From: Paraburkholderia kururiensis
GTDB taxonomy: Bacteria; Pseudomonadota; Gammaproteobacteria; Burkholderiales; Burkholderiaceae
Assembly: GCF_034424375.1 (NCBI RefSeq)
Contig: NZ_CP139965.1
Coordinates: 5,022,001 to 5,086,000 of the forward strand
Length of the DNA stretch: 64,000 nucleotides
Direction of reading: 5' to 3'
Part shown: piece by piece, positions 1 to 6,335 of the stretch
Position numbering within the stretch: the first letter of the stretch is position 1
Layout of the letters: each line of letters opens with the position of its first letter
Notes under the pieces: model-generated
Databases searched by the model: none
Seen by the model: only the letters and a program-made list of their open reading frames with translations
Told to the model about the DNA's origin: nothing
Program-made: the position numbers and the translations under genes

Positions 1-963
1 GCCTGGCTCACGGGCACCTACGACGCCGATTCGCGCACACTCTACTGGGGCGTGGGCAATCCGGGGCCGTGGCTCGCGGATCTGCGTCCCGGCGACAACC
101 TCTACTCCGACTCGCTGCTCGCGCTCGACCCGAAGACCGGCGACCTCAAGTGGCACTACCAGTACACGCGCCACGACACGTGGGACTACGACGGCGTGAA
201 CACGCCCGTGCTCGCGAAGATCCAGTACGAGGGCAAGGACTACGACGCGATCATCCACGCGGACCGCAACGGCTACTTCGATGCGATCGACCGCGGCACC
301 GGCAAGCTGATCTACGCGAAGGCGTTTGTGAAGGCGACCTCGGTGACGGGCTACACGCCCGAGGGCGCGCCCATCCAGGACCAGTCGAAGTATCCGAAAG
401 TGGGCACGACGATCGAAACGTGCCCGAGTTTCCTCGGCGGCAAGAACTGGTGGTCGCTGTCGTACGACCCCGAGCGGCATCTCGCCATCGTGCCGGCGCT
501 GCATGCGTGCATGACGCTTTCGGGCAAGTCGGTGAACTTCATGGAAGGGCTGCCGTATCTGGGCGAAGGCTTCGAGATCAAGCCGGAGCCGGGCAGCAAG
601 GGCTTCGGCGAGTTGCAGGCCATCGACGTGAACACCGGCAAGAAGGTGTGGAGTCACTGGAGCAAGCTGCCGTGGAACGGCGGCGTGGCGACGACGGCGA
701 GCGGCATCGCGTTCAGCGGCGCGCTGGACGGCCACCTCTACGCATTCGACGAAGCCACCGGCAAGGTGCTGTGGCAGAGCCCGAAACTCGCGAGCGGCAT
801 CGTCTCGCAACCTGCGGTGTTCGAGTCGGGCGGCAAGGAGTACGTCGCGGTGCTCGCGGGCTACGGCGGCGCCAACCCGATCTGGGGCGGCCCGATGGCC
901 AAGGCCGCGGAGAAGGTGCCGCGCGGCGGCACGCTCTACGTCTTCGCGCTCGGCGGCGCGTGA
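1..963 (+). CDS. PQQ-dependent alcohol dehydrogenase, C-terminal part (5' end outside window), probably lanthanide-dependent
   Basis: This is the C-terminal ~320 residues of a periplasmic quinoprotein alcohol dehydrogenase of the methanol/ethanol dehydrogenase family; the frame is open from base 1, so the start and signal peptide are missing. Visible family features are the propeller blade repeats (for example LLALDPKTGDLKWHYQYT, and LQAIDVNTGKKVWSHW near the end) and the active-site stretch HDTWDYDGVN. In that stretch the codons at 184-186 and 190-192 give Asp-Tyr-Asp. The first Asp is the expected catalytic base. The second, two residues later, is known in XoxF/PedH-type enzymes as a ligand of the rare-earth ion; calcium enzymes such as MxaF have Ala or another residue there. 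The next gene encodes a binding-protein/cytochrome fusion and the pqq operon is close by, which fits a role in alcohol oxidation. The substrate cannot be told from this fragment. Confidence 0.9.
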   Translation, partial: AWLTGTYDADSRTLYWGVGNPGPWLADLRPGDNLYSDSLLALDPKTGDLKWHYQYTRHDTWDYDGVNTPVLAKIQYEGKDYDAIIHADRNGYFDAIDRGTGKLIYAKAFVKATSVTGYTPEGAPIQDQSKYPKVGTTIETCPSFLGGKNWWSLSYDPERHLAIVPALHACMTLSGKSVNFMEGLPYLGEGFEIKPEPGSKGFGELQAIDVNTGKKVWSHWSKLPWNGGVATTASGIAFSGALDGHLYAFDEATGKVLWQSPKLASGIVSQPAVFESGGKEYVAVLAGYGGANPIWGGPMAKAAEKVPRGGTLYVFALGGA

Positions 964-969
964 TTCAAC

Positions 970-1021
970 CCGGCGCAGCGCGGCACGGCGGCATCGTCCG
1001 TCGTGCGCGCGGCTGCGCCGG
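970..1021 (+). other. Intercistronic inverted repeat
   Basis: CCGGCGCAGC at 970-979 is the exact reverse complement of GCTGCGCCGG at 1012-1021, with further partial pairing inside the 32-base loop. It lies just after the dehydrogenase stop codon and 21 bases before the next start, with no T-run. It may stabilise the upstream mRNA or lower expression of the downstream gene; this role is inferred. Confidence 0.4.
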
Positions 1022-1042
1022 CGCTTACCGGAAAGTACTCTC

Positions 1043-2350
1043 ATGAATACCCGACTTCATTCCCTGGCTTCGTTGGCTTTCACGAGCGCGCTGCTCGCAG
1101 GCACCGCGTTCTCGTCCGCCGATGCCTTCGCCGGCGTGCGCGTCTGCACGTTTCCCGGCAGCCCGTCCGCGCCGCTCGATCGCGCTGTGGCGCGTGAAGC
1201 GTTCAAGGCCGCGCACATTCAGGCCACCGTGCTGGACGGTGCATTCGACGCGAGCGACGACGACGGCGTCTCGCTCAAGGAACTCAACGCGGCGCTCGCC
1301 CAACACTGCGACGTGATCGCGGGCTTCCCGCGCTCTACCGCCGCCGATGCTTCGGATAGCAAACTAACGTTCTCGCGCGGCTATCTGCGCTCGGGCTACG
1401 TGAGCGTGACCACGGACGCCGCGGCGGCGTCCTCGAGCACAGCGAACGTCATTGCGGCCACGTATGCGAGCCCGGGGCAACTCATCGCGGTCCAGCAAAA
1501 GGGCGCGCGGCTCGTGCTCGAAAACACGTCGGAGTCCACGGTCGATGCCGTCGTGACCGGTCACGCCGGGCGCGCCATCGTCTGGTATCCGGCGCTCGTG
1601 GCGTATCGGCTTGCGCATCCTGAGAAAAAGCTCGCGGTGGCGGGCACGTCGTCGCCGTATGCGGACTGGCATCTCGTGTTCGCGTTCGGCGCGAAGAGCG
1701 CGGCATTGCAGCCGCGCGTGAATGCGGCGCTGGCGGCGATGTCCGCGGACGGGCGCCTCGCGGCCATGACCGAGCAATGGGCACTGCCGAAGACGGCGGT
1801 GGCGGCGGCTTCCGTGGGTGCGTTGGCTACACGCGCCGCGTCGCATGCGCAGGCCGATGCATTCGCGTACCGCGACGGCCCGGCACCGACGCACGCATGG
1901 AATGCCCACGGCCCGGCGTTGCTTGCGGCAAGCCTCTCGTCTTCCGCGCAGGCCGGCGGTTTCATCAAGGTGGATGCGAGCACGGCCGGTGCGCCTTCGT
2001 TCAACAGCGCGCAGGTCGCCCACGGCAAGAAGCTTTACGCGGGCGCCTGTGCAAAGTGCCACGGTGCGAACCTCGAAGGCCTCAACGCGCCTGCGTTGAA
2101 GGGCCCCGCGTTTGCGCCCGTGTCGGGCTCGCATCTCACCATTGGCGGCGTGTTCACCTACATGTTCACCAACATGCCCGCCGACAACCCCGGCAAGCTG
2201 AAGCCGCAGGACTACGCGGACCTCATGGCGTACCTGCTGAACTCGAACGGCTACGCAGCGGGTGCGACGAAGCTCACCGCGGATGCGGCGAAGGCATCGG
2301 CGACGCCGCTCAACGCGGGGTCGGCGGTGACGGTGGGGGCGTCGCAGTAA
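1043..2350 (+). CDS. Fusion of XoxJ/MoxJ-like periplasmic binding domain with c-type cytochrome
   Basis: This 435-residue exported protein has two parts. Residues 1-30 form a signal peptide. Residues ~31-250 resemble the quinoprotein-dehydrogenase-associated periplasmic binding protein family (XoxJ/MoxJ): the mature part opens with VRVCTFPG, followed by CDVIAGFP and the SRGYLRSGYVSVT stretch. Residues ~320-405 are a class I cytochrome c domain with the haem motif CAKCH at 336-340; Met378 (or Met374) in YMFTNMPADNPGKL is the likely axial ligand. A low-complexity Ala-rich linker joins the two, and an Ala-rich tail follows the haem domain. In most methylotrophs the partners of XoxF are separate genes, xoxG (cytochrome) and xoxJ; here they appear as one polypeptide directly downstream of the dehydrogenase, suggesting it is the electron acceptor. 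The domain assignment is mine; the haem motif is certain. Confidence 0.8.
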   Translation: MNTRLHSLASLAFTSALLAGTAFSSADAFAGVRVCTFPGSPSAPLDRAVAREAFKAAHIQATVLDGAFDASDDDGVSLKELNAALAQHCDVIAGFPRSTAADASDSKLTFSRGYLRSGYVSVTTDAAAASSSTANVIAATYASPGQLIAVQQKGARLVLENTSESTVDAVVTGHAGRAIVWYPALVAYRLAHPEKKLAVAGTSSPYADWHLVFAFGAKSAALQPRVNAALAAMSADGRLAAMTEQWALPKTAVAAASVGALATRAASHAQADAFAYRDGPAPTHAWNAHGPALLAASLSSSAQAGGFIKVDASTAGAPSFNSAQVAHGKKLYAGACAKCHGANLEGLNAPALKGPAFAPVSGSHLTIGGVFTYMFTNMPADNPGKLKPQDYADLMAYLLNSNGYAAGATKLTADAAKASATPLNAGSAVTVGASQ

Positions 2351-2411
2351 TCGGTGCAATTGCAGTAGAGAGAGGTCTCCGGCCCAACCGCAAGGTCGGT
2401 CCGTTGGCGGT

Positions 2412-2463
2412 CGCGCGGCACGCTCCGTGTGCGTAGGGAGATGCCGCGCGGTCGCATTTTTTT
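2412..2463 (+). terminator. Rho-independent terminator after the cytochrome fusion gene
   Basis: CGCGCGGCA (2412-2420) pairs with TGCCGCGCG (2442-2450) across a 21-base loop, followed shortly by a run of T at 2457-2463. It lies 62 bases after the stop codon of the cytochrome gene and is oriented to end its transcript. Confidence 0.65.
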
Positions 2464-2491
2464 GCGTACTCGTTGCGCAAGACGCGATAAC

Positions 2492-2535
2492 GAACATGCC
2501 GCACGTTTCGCCTCGGCAAAACGTGCGGCATGTTC
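2492..2535. terminator. Perfect 17-bp inverted repeat between convergent genes
   Basis: The arm at 2492-2508 (beginning GAACATGCCG) is the exact reverse complement of 2519-2535, with a 10-base loop. It sits between the cytochrome gene and the convergent end of pqqE, where a two-way terminator is expected. No strong T-run follows on either side, so termination is inferred from position and hairpin strength. Confidence 0.6.
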
Positions 2536-2603
2536 TATTGGCTCGTCCCGAGCGTTGTCCTGAGCACTTCAGTGCCGCGGGAACTGAACCGTACGCGCGA
2601 CCC

Positions 2604-3794
2604 TCACCGCGCCTTCAATGAATTCTCGCGACTGCGAAACACAAGCGGCTGCACCGTCGTGTCGTGCGCTTCGGCGTGCCGGCGCGCGAGCTTCACCGCT
2701 TGCTCGACCACGCCGTGGTGCGAGGACTTCGAGCAGACAGGATCGGCGCCCGCCGCATCGCCCGCGAGCTGATACGCCTGGCAGCGGCAGCCGCCGTGAT
2801 CGGTGTGGCGCTCGTCGCAGTCGCGGCACGGTTCCTTCATCCAGTGCTCGCCGCGATACGCGTTGAACGCTGCGCTGTCGTACCAGATGTCCTTGATGGC
2901 CGTATCGCGCACGTTCGGAAACGTGAGCCCCGGCAGCGACCGCGCGGCATGGCACGGCAGCGCCGTGCCGTCGGGCGACACGGCGAGAAACACCGATCCC
3001 CAGCCGTTCATGCAGGCCTTGGGGCGCACCTCGAAGTAATCGGGCACCACGAACAGGATGCGGCAACGCTCGCCCACGCGCGCGCGGTAAGCATTGACCA
3101 CGTCTTCCGCTTCGCGCAACTGCTCGGCGGTGGGCATGAGCTGCGTGCGGTTCAGGAGCGCCCAGCCGTAGTACTGCGTGTTCGCGAGTTCGAGATACTC
3201 GGCGCCCATGTCGAGCGCCATCTCGATGATCTGCGCCACGTGCGGCAGGTTATAGCGATGCAGCACGCAGTTGAGCACCATCGGATAACCGTGCGACTTG
3301 ATGAGCCGCGCGACGCGCTGCTTGAGTTCGAACGTGCGCGTGCTGGTGAGGAAGTCGTTGAGTTCGCGCGTGGAGTCCTGAAACGAGAGCTGGATGTGGT
3401 CGAGGCCCGCCTCCTTGAGCTTGCCGATGCGCACCTCGGTCAGTCCAATGCCTGACGTGATGAGGTTCGTGTAGAAGCCGAGCCCGCGTGCGTAGCCCAC
3501 CAGTTCTTCGAGGTCGTCGCGCAACAGCGGCTCGCCGCCCGAGAAGCCGATCTGCGCGGCGCCTAACGCACGTGCCTCGCGGATGACGTTGCGCCAGGTC
3601 TGTGTATCGAGTTCGGCCTCGTGGCGCGCGAAGTCGACGGGGTTGTAGCAGAACGCGCAATGCAGCGGGCAGCGCCACGTGAGTTCGGCGAGCAGCCAGA
3701 GAGGGGGCGGGGCCTCCTTTGGCACGGGCGCTATTGCCTCGTTCTGATCGTGCTGCTCACATGTGGCTATTGAGGCTGGCATCTCGTCGTTCAT
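2604..3794 (-). CDS. pqqE: PqqE, radical SAM PqqA peptide cyclase
   Basis: PqqE makes the carbon-carbon crosslink between Glu and Tyr of the PqqA peptide, the first step of PQQ synthesis, with PqqD as peptide chaperone. The protein (396 residues from the ATG at 3794) has the radical SAM cluster motif CPLHCAFC (Cys42, Cys46, Cys49), the GGEP-type SAM-binding stretch FSGGEPLLRDD, and a Cys-rich SPASM C-terminus (ACMNGWGS, LPCHAARS, CRDCDERH, GGCRCQ) for two auxiliary Fe-S clusters. I chose the ATG four bases after the pqqD stop; the frame is open a further 25 codons upstream, but that part overlaps pqqD and has no family similarity. It is the last gene of the pqqABCDE operon. Confidence 0.95.
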   Translation of the reverse strand: MNDEMPASIATCEQHDQNEAIAPVPKEAPPPLWLLAELTWRCPLHCAFCYNPVDFARHEAELDTQTWRNVIREARALGAAQIGFSGGEPLLRDDLEELVGYARGLGFYTNLITSGIGLTEVRIGKLKEAGLDHIQLSFQDSTRELNDFLTSTRTFELKQRVARLIKSHGYPMVLNCVLHRYNLPHVAQIIEMALDMGAEYLELANTQYYGWALLNRTQLMPTAEQLREAEDVVNAYRARVGERCRILFVVPDYFEVRPKACMNGWGSVFLAVSPDGTALPCHAARSLPGLTFPNVRDTAIKDIWYDSAAFNAYRGEHWMKEPCRDCDERHTDHGGCRCQAYQLAGDAAGADPVCSKSSHHGVVEQAVKLARRHAEAHDTTVQPLVFRSRENSLKAR

Positions 3795-3798
3795 GCGT

Positions 3799-4080
3799 TC
3801 AATCGACCCAGCCGCGCTGTCGCGCGTGCCAAAGGAAGCGATGCACGTCCGGCGCGAGGTCGGAGGCACTGAAGATCTCTTCGAGCTCGCCGATGATGTC
3901 GTCGAGTTCGCGCGTGCCGTCGCAGCGCGCCAGGATGGCGCCCGCGCTCGGATTGAGCTTCACCATGCCTTCGGGGTAGAGCAGCACGTAGCCGTTCTGT
4001 GCAGGCTCCCATTGCAGCCGGAACATGCGCCGCAGACACGGCCGCGGGTTCACGCCGAGATCGGAATCGACGGTGTTCAT
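3799..4080 (-). CDS. pqqD: PqqD, PqqA-binding peptide chaperone
   Basis: This 93-residue protein matches the usual length of PqqD, which binds the PqqA precursor and presents it to PqqE. Recognisable stretches are RLQWEPAQNGYVLLYPEGMVKLN near the N-terminus, where the winged-helix core begins, and the LDDIIGELEEIF helix. Its ATG overlaps the pqqC stop codon (ATGA), which implies translational coupling, and its stop lies four bases before the pqqE start. Function is assigned from family and operon position. Confidence 0.93.
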   Translation of the reverse strand: MNTVDSDLGVNPRPCLRRMFRLQWEPAQNGYVLLYPEGMVKLNPSAGAILARCDGTRELDDIIGELEEIFSASDLAPDVHRFLWHARQRGWVD

Positions 4081-4844
4081 ACGGGGTACGCCTTTTCGAT
4101 GGCATCGAGCATCGACCACAGAATGTCGAGCTTGAACTGGAGAATTTCCATGGCGCGCTGCTGGGCCTTCGGCGTCGTGAAGTACGCGAGCGTGACGGCG
4201 AGCCCGTGTTGCACGTCGCGCTGTGCGAGCGGAATGCGGCTGCGGAAATACTGCAGGCCGTCCTGCTCGATCCACGGGTAGAGCGTGGGCCAGCCCGCAA
4301 GCCGGTCGCGGTGAATCTGCGGCGCGAACATTTCCGTGAGCGACGAGCACACGGCTTCCTGCCACGGCGCGCGGCGCGCGAAGTTCACGTAGGCATCCAC
4401 GGCGAAGCGCACGCCGGGCAGCACGTGCTCGAGCGACCAGAGTTCGTCGCGATCGATGCCCACGGCGTCGCCGAGCCGCGCCCACGCTTCGATGCCGCCC
4501 GCGTGTTCGCCGTAGCCGTCGTGGTCGTGCAGTCGCTCGATCCAGAGCCGGCGCGTTTCGCGGTCCGGACAGTTCGAGAGAATGGCCGCGTCCTTGAGCG
4601 GAATGTTGATCTGGTAGTAGAAGCGGTTCGCCACCCAGCCGCGAATCTGCTCGGGCGAACACCCGCCGCTGTTCATCTTCACGTTGAACGGGTGATAGAT
4701 GTGATAGCGCGCACCGAGCGCGCGCAACTGCGCTTCGAATTCCTCCGCGGGCCACGGCGTTTCGTGTGTTTCGTGCAGTTCGTGCGAGGCGCAGGCGGAA
4801 CTCGAAGCGGAGGCGGACGAAAATGCGGGCAGGGCTGCGTTCAT
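4077..4844 (-). CDS. pqqC: PqqC, pyrroloquinoline-quinone synthase
   Basis: PqqC is the cofactor-free oxidase that performs the last ring closure and eight-electron oxidation giving PQQ. The 255-residue protein shows the family's haem-oxygenase-like all-helical pattern: YHIYHPFNVKMNSGG near residues 50-65, RGWVANRFYYQ, and the HDHDGYGEHAGGIEAW segment with several conserved His. A Ser/Ala/His-rich N-terminal extension of about 35 residues precedes the core. The start at 4844 is two bases after the pqqB stop. The gene ends by overlapping pqqD by four bases. Confidence 0.95.
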   Translation of the reverse strand: MNAALPAFSSASASSSACASHELHETHETPWPAEEFEAQLRALGARYHIYHPFNVKMNSGGCSPEQIRGWVANRFYYQINIPLKDAAILSNCPDRETRRLWIERLHDHDGYGEHAGGIEAWARLGDAVGIDRDELWSLEHVLPGVRFAVDAYVNFARRAPWQEAVCSSLTEMFAPQIHRDRLAGWPTLYPWIEQDGLQYFRSRIPLAQRDVQHGLAVTLAYFTTPKAQQRAMEILQFKLDILWSMLDAIEKAYPV

Positions 4845-4846
4845 GA

Positions 4847-5770
4847 TCAAACCTCGAATTGCATGCCGTCGCGCGCCACTTCGATGCCGCGCGCACGAAT
4901 CGCCGCGTACTCGGCCGAATGCGGGTCGAGTATGGGGTTGGTGTTGTTGATGTGGATGAGCACCTTGCGCGTGGCGCGCGGCAGTCCGTCGAGCAGCTGC
5001 ACCATGCCGGGCTCGCCTCTGTAGCCGCATTGCGCGAGGTGGCCCATGTCGATGGCGAACTTGTCCGCGAGACCCAGGTCGATCATTTCGGTCTGCGACC
5101 AGAACGTGCCGTCCACGAGTACGAGCTGGGCCGAGTTCATCGCGGCCAGCACCGCCGGCGATGCCCCGGCAAGACCCGGCGCGTAGAACACACGCGCGCC
5201 GTTGGCCACGTTCTCGATCACGAGTGCAATGTTGTCGCCGGGCACGCCGGATTCGCGTCGCGGCGAGTAGGGCGGCGCCTTGCTTTCCACGGCGATCGCC
5301 GTGAAGCGCAGTCCTTTCGCATGCGCAATCTCGAACGGTTCGTCGAGCACGATGTCGTGACGGTCCACGCCGCAGTAATGCGCGAGGAGCGGCACGAGCG
5401 GCAGGCCGGTGGAGAGGTCGTCGAAGACGGGCGGCGTCGCGTAGAGCGGCAGCGGCGCCGTGCGTTCGCGCAGCATGAGGAGGCCCGTGACGTGATCGAT
5501 CTGTGCATCGATCAGCATCACGGCCACGATGCCGGTGTCCCGCACCGACCGTGCAGGCTGCAACTCGGGATGCGAGCGCAACTGCGCGAGCAGGTCGGGC
5601 GAGGCGTTGATCAGAACCCAGTCCGTACCGTTGCCGCTCACCGCGATCGACGACTGCGTGCGCGGCTGGATGTCGCCGGTATAGCCGCGGGCGTGAGTGC
5701 AATTGGCGCAGTTACAGTTCCACTGCGGCAGGCCGCCGCCCGCGCCGGAGCCCAGAATCCTGATCTTCAT
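4847..5770 (-). CDS. pqqB: PqqB, metallo-beta-lactamase-fold PQQ synthesis protein
   Basis: PqqB is a metallo-beta-lactamase-fold oxygenase thought to hydroxylate the crosslinked Glu-Tyr intermediate. The 307 residues begin MKIRILGSGAGGGLPQWNC, with the NCNCANC zinc-binding cysteines at residues ~18-24 typical of PqqB. The fold's metal motif appears as the QIDHVTGLLMLRE stretch, and FYAPGLAG and DGTFWS follow later. It lies between pqqA and pqqC on the minus strand, with 74 bases after pqqA. Confidence 0.94.
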   Translation of the reverse strand: MKIRILGSGAGGGLPQWNCNCANCTHARGYTGDIQPRTQSSIAVSGNGTDWVLINASPDLLAQLRSHPELQPARSVRDTGIVAVMLIDAQIDHVTGLLMLRERTAPLPLYATPPVFDDLSTGLPLVPLLAHYCGVDRHDIVLDEPFEIAHAKGLRFTAIAVESKAPPYSPRRESGVPGDNIALVIENVANGARVFYAPGLAGASPAVLAAMNSAQLVLVDGTFWSQTEMIDLGLADKFAIDMGHLAQCGYRGEPGMVQLLDGLPRATRKVLIHINNTNPILDPHSAEYAAIRARGIEVARDGMQFEV

Positions 5771-5844
5771 GATGTTGCGTGGCGGGCGCCGTCAACGCAT
5801 GCGTGGCCCTTCGGCCCGCATGCGCACGGCGCGTCGCGTTCCGT

Positions 5845-5919
5845 TTAGCGGTTGGCGATGTACATCGTGATTTCGAAGCCGAAACGCAGATCGGTATAGG
5901 CGGGGGTGGTCCATTGCAT
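5845..5919 (-). CDS. pqqA: PqqA, precursor peptide of PQQ
   Basis: This 24-residue peptide starts MQWTTPAYTDLRF and contains the diagnostic Glu-x-x-x-Tyr (EITMY) whose Glu and Tyr side chains become the PQQ skeleton. The start is preceded by a strong Shine-Dalgarno (AAGGAGACAGCC before ATG). It is the first gene of the pqqABCDE operon. No pqqF peptidase gene is seen in this window, so processing must be done elsewhere. Confidence 0.95.
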   Translation of the reverse strand: MQWTTPAYTDLRFGFEITMYIANR

Positions 5920-5985
5920 GGCTGTCTCCTTGAGTTTGATGGGATAAGAACCGCCGCATCGCGTGCGTGCGGTCGGGGCTTTCAT

Positions 5986-6001
5986 TGCAAGGTCCATGCC
6001 G
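5986..6001 (-). promoter_or_regulatory. Candidate sigma-54 (-24/-12) promoter of the pqq operon
   Basis: Read on the minus strand the sequence is CGGCATGGACCTTGCA. Against the consensus TGGCACG-N4-TTGCA it keeps GG at -24, GC at -12 and the required spacing, differing at two fixed positions. Transcription would start near 5975, leaving a leader of about 55 bases before pqqA. The neighbouring gene encodes a sigma-54 activator and an inverted repeat lies about 280 bases upstream, as such promoters require. Confidence 0.7.
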
Positions 6002-6267
6002 GTGATGCGTGTGCGTCGCCGACGCAAAAGCGAACGACGTGCGCGTGCCGCGATGCGCGTTTCGAAGACGGTATCGGGGCACGTGGGCAGCCGATCGGAC
6101 CGAGAATCGGACAGAGAATCGGGCTGAACGCGGGCCGAATGCGGACTTAACGTACGTTGAACCCGAGGCTTTTGTCTGTCCTTTCATGTTGCCTTCGGTT
6201 CGGGCTGCATCGCAGCGAGGGCGTCCACTGGTGATCGAGCCGCAATAGAGCCGCCATCGCCGCCTGC

Positions 6268-6309
6268 GCTGTTCCGTTGTGCCACACGGGTGTTCCAGAA
6301 CGGAACAGC
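6268..6309. promoter_or_regulatory. Upstream activator site: inverted repeats, probable binding site of the sigma-54 activator
   Basis: The 17-base element TGTTCC-N5-GGAACA (6291-6307) is a perfect interrupted palindrome. A second, imperfect copy, TGTTCC-N5-GCCACA, lies at 6270-6286. The outer arms GCTGTTCCGTT (6268-6278) and AACGGAACAGC (6299-6309) also pair perfectly. TGT...ACA dyads are the kind of site bound by AcoR-family activators. The position, upstream of the -24/-12 promoter of pqqA, suits an enhancer. Confidence 0.6.
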
Positions 6310-6335
6310 ATGCGATCGAGCCGGCGCGACGCGCG

